A stretch of 35,449 nt of DNA from an uncultured Collinsella sp. (GCA_900548255.1 URKH01000011.1:1-35449), one strand, 5' to 3'. Shown: positions 15,400-22,934, counted from the first letter of the stretch. The notes: a model not told the origin generated them from the sequence alone. Translations and numbers: made by a program.

Positions 15400-15484
15400 G
15401 GGGGCGTGGCGGAATTGGCATACGCAGGGGACTTAAAATCCCTCGCCGCAAGGATTGTGGGTTCGAGTCCCACCGCCCCTACCA
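15400..15484 (+). tRNA. tRNA-Leu (anticodon TAA)
   Basis: An 85-base gene with a seven-pair acceptor stem (GGGGGCG with CGCCCCT, a G-T pair at the end). The D-arm contains TGGCGGAATTGGCA, the anticodon stem-loop GGGACTTAAAATCCC, and a long variable arm (CTCGCCGCAAGGATT) follows, as expected for leucine. The T-arm is GTGGGTTCGAGTCCCAC. The discriminator base is A and CCA is encoded at 15482-15484. Confidence 0.96.
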
Positions 15485-15493
15485 TTGGCTTTT

Positions 15494-15533
15494 ACGGGCC
15501 CGTATCTCCCAGGGATGCGGGCCCGTTTCTTTT
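15494..15533 (+). terminator. Terminator of tRNA-Leu
   Basis: ACGGGCCCG pairs with CGGGCCCGT over a 15-base loop, followed by TTCTTTT. It lies ten bases after the tRNA. A related terminator occurs at 15692-15727 behind the duplicated tRNA end. Confidence 0.8.
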
Positions 15534-15539
15534 GCACGC

Positions 15540-15679
15540 CGGTGGGGCTCGAACCCGCGAGGGGGCGAGCGTTAAGCAAACGCGGAGCGTTTGTAGCGAG
15601 CCGGCGAGGGCGCCGGCAGGCGACCGAGGCCGGTGCGGATTTGCTGCGCAAATACGCAGACGTCCCACCGCCCCTACCA
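15540..15679. repeat. Structured element derived from tRNA-Leu 3' end
   Basis: The left side (15540-15559, CGGTGGGGCTCGAACCCGCG) is an inverted, slightly diverged copy of the tRNA T-arm. The right side (15662-15679, GTCCCACCGCCCCTACCA) is a direct copy of the tRNA 3' end, with only its first base changing context. CGGTGGG (15540-15546) can pair with CCCACCG (15664-15670) to close the element. Inside are three hairpins: CAAACG/CGTTTG (15577-15593), GCCGGCG/CGCCGGC (15600-15617) and ATTTGC/GCAAAT (15639-15653, extended by GCG/CGC). No protein is encoded. Confidence 0.7.
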
Positions 15680-15691
15680 CGCATTGTTTAC

Positions 15692-15727
15692 AAGCCCGTG
15701 TCCCCCGGAGACGCGGGCTCGTTTCTT
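15692..15727 (+). terminator. Second tRNA-type terminator, diverged copy
   Basis: AGCCCG and GTC pair with GAC and CGGGCT around a CCCCG loop, followed by CGTTTCTTG. The layout and sequence match the first terminator at 15494-15533, showing that the tRNA 3' end and its terminator were duplicated together. Confidence 0.65.
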
Positions 15728-15747
15728 GTGGATGCCGACACGGATGA

Positions 15748-15818
15748 TAAGTTGCGGTGGAATAGTTCCTGTTTTGACTGGTTACCAGCTCATTTAAGAA
15801 CTTTTTCACCGCAACTTA
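15748..15818. repeat. TTGCGGTG inverted repeat, copy 1
   Basis: TAAGTTGCGGTG (15748-15759) and its exact complement CACCGCAACTTA (15807-15818) bracket 47 bases. A second copy with the same arms and the shared inner start GGAATAG lies at 17333-17399 on the other side of the ATPase gene. The pattern is that of a short palindromic intergenic repeat family. Confidence 0.75.
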
Positions 15819-15830
15819 GATTGGCACTCC

Positions 15831-15915
15831 CACATTTTTCGATGGAAAAACGTGGTTGTCTCGCACATTTTCCGATGGAAAAACGTGGTTGTCTCGCACA
15901 TTTTCCGATGGAAAC
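15831..15915. repeat. 33-bp tandem repeat, 2.6 copies, upstream of the ATPase gene
   Basis: Units begin at 15831, 15864 and 15897 (CACATTTTCCGATGGAAAAA and 13 more bases); the first two differ at one position and the third is cut after 19 bases. Each unit contains a small hairpin, TTTTCC-GAT-GGAAAA. The array ends 43 bases before the ATPase ATG and abuts its likely -10 (TATACT, 15929-15934), so it may act as a regulatory site. Confidence 0.7.
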
Positions 15916-15957
15916 GCCCAAATGGTCTTATACTAGCCGAGAGGGTTGGGAGGCAAT

Positions 15958-17259
15958 ATGCAACGACAGCTTATGAGTGAACTTATCGCTTGGAAATCAA
16001 GGGCGAATCGCAAACCTCTCTTGCTTAAGGGAGCCCGCCAGACAGGAAAGACTTGGCTTCTTAACGAATTCGCAAGCCAGCAGTATCGAAACGTCATTCG
16101 TTTTGACTTTATGCTCGAGCCGAGCACACGCTCGCTGTTCGATGGGGACCTCGACCCCAAGCGCATCATCTCCCAGATAGAGCTCCTACGTGGCCAAACC
16201 GTAACGCCGACAGACACGCTCATCATCTTCGACGAGATCCAAGAGGCGCCACGCGGGATCACCTCGCTCAAGTACTTCAACGAGCTTGCACCCGAATACC
16301 ACATCGTAGCAGCCGGTTCCTATATGGGCCTCGCGCTCCGACGCGAAAACGAGTCATTTCCCGTCGGCAAAATCGACCAGCTCACCATGCGTCCCATGGG
16401 GTTTGCCGAGTTCGTTCGCGCCGTCGACGGCAACCCGCTCGCCGACGCCATCCTTGCCGCAGACATGAACCTTCTAGCAAACGTCACCGAAAAGCTCGTG
16501 CACTTGCTCAAGGAATACCTTGTTGTCGGTGGTATGCCCGAAGTTGTCTCCGCTTTCGCCGAGACACGCGACTTCATTGAAGCCCGAAGGCTTCAGCAGC
16601 AAATCATCGAGGCTTACGAATCCGATTTTGGCAAACATGCACCCGCCCGCATCGTCGAGCGCATGAGGTTGGTTTGGAAATCCCTTCCCGGCCAGCTTGC
16701 CAAGGAGAACAAGAAGTTTGTCTATGGCGCCCTTCGCCCTGGAGCGCGCGCACGCGATTTTGAGGAAAGCCTCCAGTGGCTCACGGACTACGGAATCGTT
16801 CATAAGGTGCCACGTGTTTCCGCTCTAAAGGCACCGCTCTCGAGCTACGAAGACCTCTCGGGCTTCAAACTGTTCTGCATCGACACCGGCATCCTCGGAG
16901 CGCTCTCCGGTCTCTCTCCGGCCATCGTTCTTAACGGATCCGCTGTTTTTACCGAGTTCAAAGGTTCGCTGACCGAACAATACGTCGCGCAGGAGCTTTT
17001 GCTCCAAGACAAAACTCCCGTGTATTGGTCCTCTACCTCTGGCAATGCCGAAACCGACTTTGCCATCGACCATGCGGGAACCGTGCTTCCGCTTGAGGTC
17101 AAGGCGGCAGAGAACCTTAAAGCGAAGAGTCTGAAAATAGCCTGCGAAAAATTCAAACTCGAGCGTTGCGTGAGGAGCTCTCTGGCGGCATATAGAGACG
17201 AGGACACGCTCGTCAATATTCCGCTTTGGGAAATTGGGCAAATCGACAAACTGGCATAA
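15958..17259 (+). CDS. AAA-family ATPase with C-terminal DUF4143 domain
   Basis: A 433-residue ATP-binding protein of the AAA_14/DUF4143 group, widespread and poorly characterised. Walker A is GARQTGKT (25-32), Walker B is LIIFDEIQ (88-95), and a sensor-like strand is HIVAAGSYMG near 125. After a helical middle region the C-terminal DUF4143 domain carries AETDFAIDHAGTVLPLEVKA near 365-385, which resembles a PD-(D/E)xK nuclease core (Asp, then Glu-x-Lys). ATG 15958 has GGGAGG four bases upstream; an in-frame TTG at 15946 lies inside that ribosome binding site and is not used. Members are often suspected of roles in mobile DNA or defence, but the function is unknown. The gene is bracketed by two TTGCGGTG inverted repeats. 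Confidence 0.88.
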   Translation: MQRQLMSELIAWKSRANRKPLLLKGARQTGKTWLLNEFASQQYRNVIRFDFMLEPSTRSLFDGDLDPKRIISQIELLRGQTVTPTDTLIIFDEIQEAPRGITSLKYFNELAPEYHIVAAGSYMGLALRRENESFPVGKIDQLTMRPMGFAEFVRAVDGNPLADAILAADMNLLANVTEKLVHLLKEYLVVGGMPEVVSAFAETRDFIEARRLQQQIIEAYESDFGKHAPARIVERMRLVWKSLPGQLAKENKKFVYGALRPGARARDFEESLQWLTDYGIVHKVPRVSALKAPLSSYEDLSGFKLFCIDTGILGALSGLSPAIVLNGSAVFTEFKGSLTEQYVAQELLLQDKTPVYWSSTSGNAETDFAIDHAGTVLPLEVKAAENLKAKSLKIACEKFKLERCVRSSLAAYRDEDTLVNIPLWEIGQIDKLA

Positions 17260-17332
17260 AGGCTGCGGAGGCGCTCAGCAAGGACTGTCCCCAGGTGCCG
17301 GCAGAAAAAACGTCCCTAGGTGCCGGCTGTTG

Positions 17333-17399
17333 AGTTGCGGTGGAATAGGGACTGGTTGGGGCCCGAAAGGGCGATTTTAGTCCGCATTTCACCGCAACT
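17333..17399. repeat. TTGCGGTG inverted repeat, copy 2
   Basis: AGTTGCGGTG (17333-17342) and CACCGCAACT (17390-17399) bracket 47 bases, the same spacing as copy 1 at 15748-15818. An inner GGGCCCGAAAGGGC-type stem is present. Just upstream, GTCCC(C/T)AGGTGCCGGC occurs twice in tandem (17287-17327). Confidence 0.75.
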
Positions 17400-17412
17400 T
17401 ATGAGGGGATGG

Positions 17413-18414
17413 TTAAAGGGCGCTCAGGCTCGGGGTCCAGGCGATGGTGGGAGTCGCGCCGTCGAGAACCTCGTTGATGGCGGCGGCCATGCCGGCGAGG
17501 AGGCTGTTCTCGCTTACGGTGAGCGCATCGTAGCCACCGGCGCGCATGAGTTCGCGAATCACCACGGCGCCGGCCAGAATCACGCCCGCGCGCTTGGGCT
17601 GCACGCCTGGCAACGCGGCAATGCTCTCCACGTCCAGCGTGGACATGCGCTCGATAGCGGCAGAAATCTGCTCCATCGAAAGCTCGCGCAGGTGCACAAA
17701 GCTCGAATCGTACGGTTCCAGCTCGTGGACCAGAGCCACCAGCGTAGTCACCGTGCCGCCCACCGCGACTAAGCGTTCGGCGCGCTCAAAGTCGACAGGC
17801 AGGCCCTCAAAATAGGCGGCGAACTGCTCGCCTGCCCACGCGGCAGCGGCAGCAAGCTCGCCATCCGCGGGCGGCAACGCAGAGAAAAAGCGCTCCGTCA
17901 CGCGACGGCAACCGATGTCCAGCGAGCGCGTTCCCTCCAGCGCAAAGACGCCGCGCTCCGGAGCGTATACGCCCGTCGCGAGTTCCGTGGACCCGCCGCC
18001 CGAATCCGCGACGATGATGCGCTCGCCGGCAAAGTCGTGCGCCACGCCAAAAAACGTCAGGCGCGCCTCGACCTCGCCCGGAATCACCTGTGGTTTGAGC
18101 CCCAACTCGCGCAGGCCGTCCAGCAGCAGCGCGGCATTGGACGCATCGCGCGCGGCACTCGTGCACGTGGTGCAGACGCACACGGCCCCAAAGGCACGGG
18201 CCTCGTCCACAAACATGCGGCACGCAGCGAGCACACGCTCGACAGCCGCCTCGCAGAAGCGCCCCGTCGCGTCCACGCCCTCGCCCAGGTCGGTAATCTC
18301 GGTATGCTTGGACGATTCCACAATCGCTCCGCCCTCGACCTGGGCCAACACCAGTCGCGACGACACCGTTCCCAGGTCGATCGCGGCCACCTTATAGCGT
18401 TTGCAATTTGTCAT
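17413..18414 (-). CDS. Ppx/GppA-family exopolyphosphatase
   Basis: A 333-residue member of the ASKHA (actin/hexokinase-like) Ppx/GppA family, which removes terminal phosphate from polyphosphate or from pppGpp. The two phosphate-binding loops are visible: IDLGTVSSRLVLAQ at about 12-25 (usually IDxGSNS) and ADSGGGSTELATG near 140 (usually DIGGGSTE). VAVGGTVTTLVAL and the AGVILAGAVVIREL helix complete the fold. The length fits the short form without the C-terminal HD domain. The start has GGAGGGGAG upstream. It is 20 bases downstream of the FtsB-like gene, a pairing often seen in Gram-positive and actinobacterial genomes. Whether polyphosphate or pppGpp is preferred cannot be told. Confidence 0.92.
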   Translation of the reverse strand: MTNCKRYKVAAIDLGTVSSRLVLAQVEGGAIVESSKHTEITDLGEGVDATGRFCEAAVERVLAACRMFVDEARAFGAVCVCTTCTSAARDASNAALLLDGLRELGLKPQVIPGEVEARLTFFGVAHDFAGERIIVADSGGGSTELATGVYAPERGVFALEGTRSLDIGCRRVTERFFSALPPADGELAAAAAWAGEQFAAYFEGLPVDFERAERLVAVGGTVTTLVALVHELEPYDSSFVHLRELSMEQISAAIERMSTLDVESIAALPGVQPKRAGVILAGAVVIRELMRAGGYDALTVSENSLLAGMAAAINEVLDGATPTIAWTPSLSAL

Positions 18415-18434
18415 TGCGGGCTCCCCTCCGGGCG

Positions 18435-19196
18435 CTATTTGCCGTTGGACACGACCGTCTGACCCTCGACGCCGTTAAACCCAAACAGCATGTCGAGCGC
18501 CTGGATGTACCACGGCGCGTCCTTGCCGACTTCTTCGATTTCCTTGGCCACTTCGCTGGCCTTCTTGGCGTTTGAGGACTTTTTGCTCGACGACGAGTCC
18601 GAATCGTCGTCCAAGCCTAGCACGTCAATCTTCTTCTCGCCGGGCATCACCAGGCCCAGGTCCTCGGACGCCGCGTCCTTGATACCCTCCTCCGAGAGCA
18701 GCTTGTCGACGCTTTTTTGCAGCTCATCATTGTATTGCTGGCGAATCTCGACCTGCTTGGCCAAGATATCGCTCGAACGCTTTGCCACGTACAGATCGCG
18801 CACGGGAAAATACAGGCTCACGAGCACCAGCGCCACCACGATACCGATAAACAGCGGACGCAGAGAGCCATGCGTAAAGTCATAGATCGCCTTGACCACC
18901 GCGTTGTCGTTGGCGTAATGCATAAAGTCCGAGCCCGAAAGACGACTCGAGGGTCTGCTCGATTTGTCGTGTGCCTGAGTCGAGAGACGCGATGCATGCG
19001 ACGAACGCGCCGGGCGCACTGATCCATCTGCCAAAGTATTTGATTGGGCATTGGGGCGCGAGGTACTTGTCGGGCGCTGCGCGGGGCGGCCGACGCCGGC
19101 GTAGGCGGACCCACCGAGCTGCACCGTGCGCGCACGGTGCAGCGACGGCTCGCGCGAACCGGCGGAATAATACCTGTTGTCGTAAATCTGATCCAT
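18435..19196 (-). CDS. FtsB/DivIC-like septum formation initiator
   Basis: A 253-residue bitopic division protein. Residues 1-95 are a disordered Ser/Arg/Pro-rich cytoplasmic tail, longer than in most family members. A membrane helix lies at about 112-132 (LRPLFIGIVVALVLVSLYFP), then a coiled coil at about 133-170 (AKRSSDILAKQVEIRQQYND). The family motif DLGLVMPGEKKI at 179-190 follows, and a Ser/Lys-rich C-terminal extension. FtsB/DivIC proteins assemble with FtsL and FtsQ/DivIB at the septum. ATG 19196 is chosen for AAGG six bases upstream. Its N-terminal coding region contains a 26-bp perfect palindrome at 19118-19143. Upstream of ppx in one operon. Confidence 0.85.
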   Translation of the reverse strand: MDQIYDNRYYSAGSREPSLHRARTVQLGGSAYAGVGRPAQRPTSTSRPNAQSNTLADGSVRPARSSHASRLSTQAHDKSSRPSSRLSGSDFMHYANDNAVVKAIYDFTHGSLRPLFIGIVVALVLVSLYFPVRDLYVAKRSSDILAKQVEIRQQYNDELQKSVDKLLSEEGIKDAASEDLGLVMPGEKKIDVLGLDDDSDSSSSKKSSNAKKASEVAKEIEEVGKDAPWYIQALDMLFGFNGVEGQTVVSNGK

Positions 19197-19287
19197 GTGC
19201 GCCTTGTGCGGTTGAGGTTTGTTTGCGCTAAGTTCTTTAGTTATAGCACGAGTGCGTGCACCGCCTCCGGCGGCCCTTGCTCGACAT

Positions 19288-19319
19288 AAAAAAGGCGCTG
19301 AGCCATATGGCCCAGCGCC
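19288..19319 (-). terminator. Intrinsic terminator of eno
   Basis: On the minus strand GGCGCTGGGCC and GGCTCAGCGCC pair around ATAT (one mismatch), followed by TTTTTT. It lies 74 bases beyond the enolase stop. Confidence 0.88.
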
Positions 19320-19392
19320 CAATGGTGCTCAACAGTGCCCGGCGGGAGCGAGGCGAATCCGAGTCAGCCCCGCCCCCGCACACGCCGCTTGC

Positions 19393-20682
19393 CTAGCGAA
19401 TGTTGTAGAACGCGGCCTTGCCGGCGTAGCGCGCGCTGCCCTCAAGCTCGTCCTCGATGCGGATGAGCTGGTTGTACTTGGCGATACGGTCACTGCGGCA
19501 CGGGGCGCCCGACTTGATCTGGCCGGCGTTGACGCCCACGACCAGGTCGGCGATCGTGGAGTCCTCGGTCTCGCCGGAGCGGTGGCTCACGATGCAGGCG
19601 TAACCGGCCTCCTTGGCGGTCTCGATGGCCTCGAGCGACTCGGTGAGCGTACCGATCTGGTTGACCTTGACCAGGATCGCGTTGGCGGCACCCAGCTCGA
19701 TGCCCTTCTTGAGGCGCTCGGTGTTGGTGACGAACAGGTCGTCGCCCACTAGCTGCACTTTGTTGCCAATGCGGCGGGTAAGCTCGACCCAACCGTCCCA
19801 ATCCTCCTCGGCCATGCCGTCTTCGATGGAGATGATGGGATAGGTGTCGACAAGCTTCTCCCAGTAATCAACCATCTGGGCGCTCGTGTACTCCACACCC
19901 TCGCCCTTGAGCTCGTACATGCCGGTCTCGGCGTTGTAGAACTCGGTCGAGGCCGGATCCATGGCGTACATGAAGTCGACGCCGGGCTTAAAGCCGGCCT
20001 TCTCCACGGCCTTGGTGATGTACTCGAACGGCTCGGCGTTGGTCTTAAGGTTGGGGGCAAAGCCGCCCTCGTCGCCCACGCCGCCGCCCAGGCCGGCCTC
20101 GTGCAGCACGCCCTTGAGGGTGTGGTAGACCTCGGCGCACCAACGCAGGCCCTCGGCAAAGCTCGGGGCGCCCACCGGCATGATCATGAACTCCTGGAAG
20201 TCGACGTTATTGTCGGCATGCACGCCGCCGTTGAGGATGTTCATCATGGGCGTGGGCAGCAGGTGGGCGTTGACGCCGCCCAGGTACTGGTACAGCGACA
20301 GACCCGCCGACTCGGCAGCGGCGCGGGCAACGGCCAGCGACACGCCCAGGATGGCGTTGGCACCGAGCCTGGTCTTGTTGGGGGTACCGTCCGCGGCAAT
20401 CAGCGCGGCATCGACGGCGCGCTGGTCGAAGGCGTCGAGGCCCACGACGGCGTTAGCGCACTCGTTGTTGACGTGCTCGACGGCCTGCGAAACGCCCTTG
20501 CCCAGGTAGCGGCCCTTGTCGCCATCGCGCAGCTCGCAGGCCTCAAAGGCGCCGGTCGAAGCACCCGAAGGCACCATTGCGCGGCCGAAGCTGCCGTCCT
20601 CGAGCACGACCTCGACCTCGACGGTGGGATTGCCGCGGCTGTCGAGCACCTCACGACCGTAGACGTCCAAAATATCGCTCAT
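19393..20682 (-). CDS. eno: Enolase (phosphopyruvate hydratase)
   Basis: A 429-residue glycolytic enzyme that interconverts 2-phosphoglycerate and phosphoenolpyruvate in the cytoplasm, with magnesium. The length and the whole sequence are canonical: opening DVYGREVLDSRGNPTVEVEV, the GASTGAFEACELRDGD loop, the metal ligands in YAMDPASTEFY, IISIEDGMAEEDWDG and LVGDDLFVTN, the catalytic Lys in AILVKVNQIGTLTE, and the signature SHRSGETEDSTIADL. The ribosome binding site is GAGAGGGAG before ATG. It is transcribed alone, with its own promoter region (20753-20809) and terminator (19288-19319). Confidence 0.98.
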   Translation of the reverse strand: MSDILDVYGREVLDSRGNPTVEVEVVLEDGSFGRAMVPSGASTGAFEACELRDGDKGRYLGKGVSQAVEHVNNECANAVVGLDAFDQRAVDAALIAADGTPNKTRLGANAILGVSLAVARAAAESAGLSLYQYLGGVNAHLLPTPMMNILNGGVHADNNVDFQEFMIMPVGAPSFAEGLRWCAEVYHTLKGVLHEAGLGGGVGDEGGFAPNLKTNAEPFEYITKAVEKAGFKPGVDFMYAMDPASTEFYNAETGMYELKGEGVEYTSAQMVDYWEKLVDTYPIISIEDGMAEEDWDGWVELTRRIGNKVQLVGDDLFVTNTERLKKGIELGAANAILVKVNQIGTLTESLEAIETAKEAGYACIVSHRSGETEDSTIADLVVGVNAGQIKSGAPCRSDRIAKYNQLIRIEDELEGSARYAGKAAFYNIR

Positions 20683-20752
20683 GTTGTCTCCCTCTCACTT
20701 GGAAACGTAGTGGATGCAAGCGACTGGCCGACTGCGCACCGTCGGTGCGCCT

Positions 20753-20809
20753 CCGTAAGTTAGCCGTCGCACTTTTTGCATTATGCCCTAAGTTAGCCGA
20801 AGGATACAA
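20753..20809 (-). promoter_or_regulatory. eno promoter with paired operator-like direct repeats
   Basis: On the minus strand TTGTAT, an 18-base spacer and CATAAT form the best promoter (20809-20780). GGCTAACTTA(G/C)GG occurs twice, at 20798-20786 in the promoter spacer and at 20765-20753 just after the expected start site, exactly 33 bases apart, about three helical turns. A GCGCACC/GGTGCGC hairpin (20734-20750) lies in the leader. No bound regulator is known. Confidence 0.5.
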
Positions 20810-20828
20810 TTGTTTTTCGAATTATTTA

Positions 20829-20865
20829 GCGGGAACGATGAGGCATGTCAGCCCGTCGTTCCCGC
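20829..20865 (-). terminator. Hairpin downstream of mazG
   Basis: GCGGGAACG pairs with CGTTCCCGC over a 19-base loop, 28 bases beyond the mazG stop. The downstream sequence is AT-rich but lacks a clean T-run, so termination is probable rather than certain. Confidence 0.5.
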
Positions 20866-20893
20866 AGTCTTACTCCTCCGCCTTGGCGGCATC

Positions 20894-21730
20894 CTAGAGG
20901 TCGTTGAGGCCGTGGGTCGAAAGCTCGGCAAGATCCACGTGAACGTCGGCTGCCATCTGCTCCATCGCGGCCCAGCGGCGGCGGAACTTTGCCGTACTGG
21001 CGCGCAGGGCACTCTCGGCGTCAATCCCCTCCTTGCGCGCAACGTTGACCAGGGCAAAGAGCAGGTCGCCAAACTCCATCTCGCGCTCGGGCGAGCCGGG
21101 CTCCTCGGCCTCAAACTCGGCACGCTCCTCGGCAACCTCGTCCCACACGTCCTGGACCGTCTCCCACTCAAAGCCCACGGCCGCTGCTTTGCGCGACACC
21201 TTCTGCGCCTGCATCAATGCCGGCAGATGCGTGGGCACGCCGTCGAGCAGGCCCTCGGGTACCGCCTCGCCTGCTGCCACGGCCTTGTCCTTGACGGCCT
21301 TCTCGGCAAGCTTGACCTCGTCCCAGATCTTGAGCACCTCGTCGGAGTTCTCGGCATCCGCATCGCCAAACACGTGCGGGTGGCGGCGGATGAGTTTGGC
21401 GTCGATATCGCGTGCCACATCGGCCAGCGTAAACTCACCGGCGTCCGCCGCAATCTGCGCATGCAGCACGACCTGCATGAGCACATCGCCCAGCTCCTCA
21501 CGCAGGTGTGCCGCGTCGTCGGCCTCAATGCAGTCGAGCGCCTCGTAGGCTTCCTCGATCATGTTCTTGCCGATGCTCTGATGCGTCTGTTCGCGGTCCC
21601 ACGGGCAGCCATCGGGCTGACGCAGGCGCCAGATGGTCTGCACCAGATGCTGCAGCTCGGCCGACGCATCTACCAGCGTCGACAGGTCGCGCGAACCCTC
21701 GGCATTTTGCTGAGCCATATGCTGCGCCAT
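20894..21730 (-). CDS. mazG: MazG nucleoside triphosphate pyrophosphohydrolase
   Basis: A 278-residue all-alpha NTP pyrophosphatase that hydrolyses NTPs or dNTPs to monophosphates and cleans non-canonical nucleotides from the pool. The first MazG domain shows LRQPDGCPWDREQTHQS, the metal-binding EEAYEALD at about 60-67 and HLREELGDVLMQVVLHA. A second repeat follows with WDEVAEERAEFEA and EFGDLLFALVNVAR, the full-length two-domain layout. The start codon lies two bases after the stop of the phosphodiesterase gene, whose last codons carry the ribosome binding site GAGGAG, so the genes are coupled. Confidence 0.93.
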   Translation of the reverse strand: MAQHMAQQNAEGSRDLSTLVDASAELQHLVQTIWRLRQPDGCPWDREQTHQSIGKNMIEEAYEALDCIEADDAAHLREELGDVLMQVVLHAQIAADAGEFTLADVARDIDAKLIRRHPHVFGDADAENSDEVLKIWDEVKLAEKAVKDKAVAAGEAVPEGLLDGVPTHLPALMQAQKVSRKAAAVGFEWETVQDVWDEVAEERAEFEAEEPGSPEREMEFGDLLFALVNVARKEGIDAESALRASTAKFRRRWAAMEQMAADVHVDLAELSTHGLNDL

Positions 21731-21732
21731 GG

Positions 21733-22281
21733 TTACTCCTCCTCCAGGATCACGTGGCGGAACGCACCGCCCTCATAGATACCGTAGCTGTGCGTACCGT
21801 CCTTGGGAATGCTCACGCTGCCGGGATTGAACAGCCACAGGCCCGGGTGCGCCTCGCTTGCCTCGTTAACCTTGATATGCGTGTGACCGTAGACGAGCGC
21901 GGAGCCCTCGGGCAGCGCAGGCGCGTGGTCGACGCTGTTGTGCATGCCGGCGCCAAAGACATGGCCATGCGTCAGGAACAGCTCGCGGCCGGCCTCGTCG
22001 AACAGCATGGCGTAGTCTGCCATGACGGGAAAGTCGAGCACCATCTGGTCAACCTCGGCGTCACAGTTGCCGCGCACCGCGATGATGCGGTCGGCCAGGG
22101 CGTTGAGCAGCGGAATCACGCGCTTGGGGGCGTAATCGCGCGGCAGGTCGTTACGCGGGCCGTGGTAGAGCAGGTCGCCCAGCAGCACGATGCGGTCGGG
22201 CTGCTCGGACTCGATGGCGTCGCACAGGCGCTCGGCCCAATATGCCGAGCCGTGGATGTCGGAGGCGATGAGACATTTCAT
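21733..22281 (-). CDS. YfcE/MJ0936-family metallophosphoesterase
   Basis: A 182-residue calcineurin-like phosphodiesterase. The dimetal ligands are complete: Asp8 and His10 in ASDIHG, Asp36 in LLGDLLYHG, Asn72 in VRGNCD, a His in FLTHGH and the pair in VYGHTHI. YfcE-type enzymes hydrolyse phosphodiesters with manganese; the natural substrate is not settled. NPGSVSIP near the end is a family hallmark. It precedes mazG by two bases and follows the LarC-like gene by 57 bases, so all three are probably one operon. Confidence 0.93.
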   Translation of the reverse strand: MKCLIASDIHGSAYWAERLCDAIESEQPDRIVLLGDLLYHGPRNDLPRDYAPKRVIPLLNALADRIIAVRGNCDAEVDQMVLDFPVMADYAMLFDEAGRELFLTHGHVFGAGMHNSVDHAPALPEGSALVYGHTHIKVNEASEAHPGLWLFNPGSVSIPKDGTHSYGIYEGGAFRHVILEEE

Positions 22282-22338
22282 GGGAAGTCCTTTCGGGATG
22301 GGGCAAATAGGGTTGGCGTGGCGCGTCGCTCGCCCGTG

Positions 22339-22824
22339 CTACTCAAATTGCAGTGCCGCGCTCTGAGCTGCCTGCATCACGCGCTGGAGCGGCACGCTGT
22401 GCTCGCGGGCAAGGCGGGCGCAGTCCTCGTACTCGGGCGCCGCGCGCTCGCTGCCATCGGGCAGGGTGGCTACCTTAACGGACACCTCGCCCCAAGGCGT
22501 TGCGACCTGCTCAAAGCGACGCGGCAGGCAAACGCGCTCCATGACCTGGCGCCGGATGCCGTTGGTCGTGGTTTCCAAAAAGATAATCGTCTGCAGGCGC
22601 TCGATATCCTCATGCGAGCAGATCACCTGCAGCTGCCAGCCGGGACGGCCTTTCTTGCAGTAGAGGGGCAGCCAGTGCACCTCGCGCGCACCCGCCTCGC
22701 GCAGGCGATCGGCGGCGTAGGCGAGCACCTCGGGCGACGCATCGTCGATGTCGCATTCCAGCTTGACGATGGTTTCGGGCGCATCGGTCTCGCGGGACAG
22801 CGGTGATTTGCTATCGCATTGCAT
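22339..22824 (-). CDS. Stand-alone LarC C-terminal (LarC2-like) protein
   Basis: A 161-residue protein that corresponds to the C-terminal half of LarC, the nickel-insertion enzyme that completes the nickel-pincer cofactor of lactate racemase-type enzymes. Family features are VKLECDIDDASPEVLAYAAD (usually ECNIDDMTPE), the LYCKKGRPGWQLQVIC strand and the IIFLETTTNGIRR segment. The N-terminal LarC1 half is absent here, and no frameshift partner is found upstream. ATG 22824 is chosen for AAAGGA upstream; a longer frame to 22932 has no ribosome binding site. In lactobacilli LarC is made from two frames by frameshifting, so a separate LarC2 is unusual; LarC1 may be encoded elsewhere. Confidence 0.8.
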   Translation of the reverse strand: MQCDSKSPLSRETDAPETIVKLECDIDDASPEVLAYAADRLREAGAREVHWLPLYCKKGRPGWQLQVICSHEDIERLQTIIFLETTTNGIRRQVMERVCLPRRFEQVATPWGEVSVKVATLPDGSERAAPEYEDCARLAREHSVPLQRVMQAAQSAALQFE

Positions 22825-22934
22825 ACGGTCCGGGTCCTTTCCGCACGGGCTCGTTTTGTTCATCCAAACGCTAGCACATCGGACGTGGCGCAGACGTGAC
22901 TTTCGTCCATCGCCGCCCTCGCCCTTATCCAAAT

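Noticed and set aside
15831..15915. Possible CRISPR array
   Set aside because: The 33-bp units are directly adjacent with no spacers, and no cas genes are present.
15455..15976. Open frame running through tRNA-Leu, its repeats and the tandem array
   Set aside because: It begins inside a tRNA and its repeated peptide comes from the 33-bp DNA repeat, whose length is a multiple of three.
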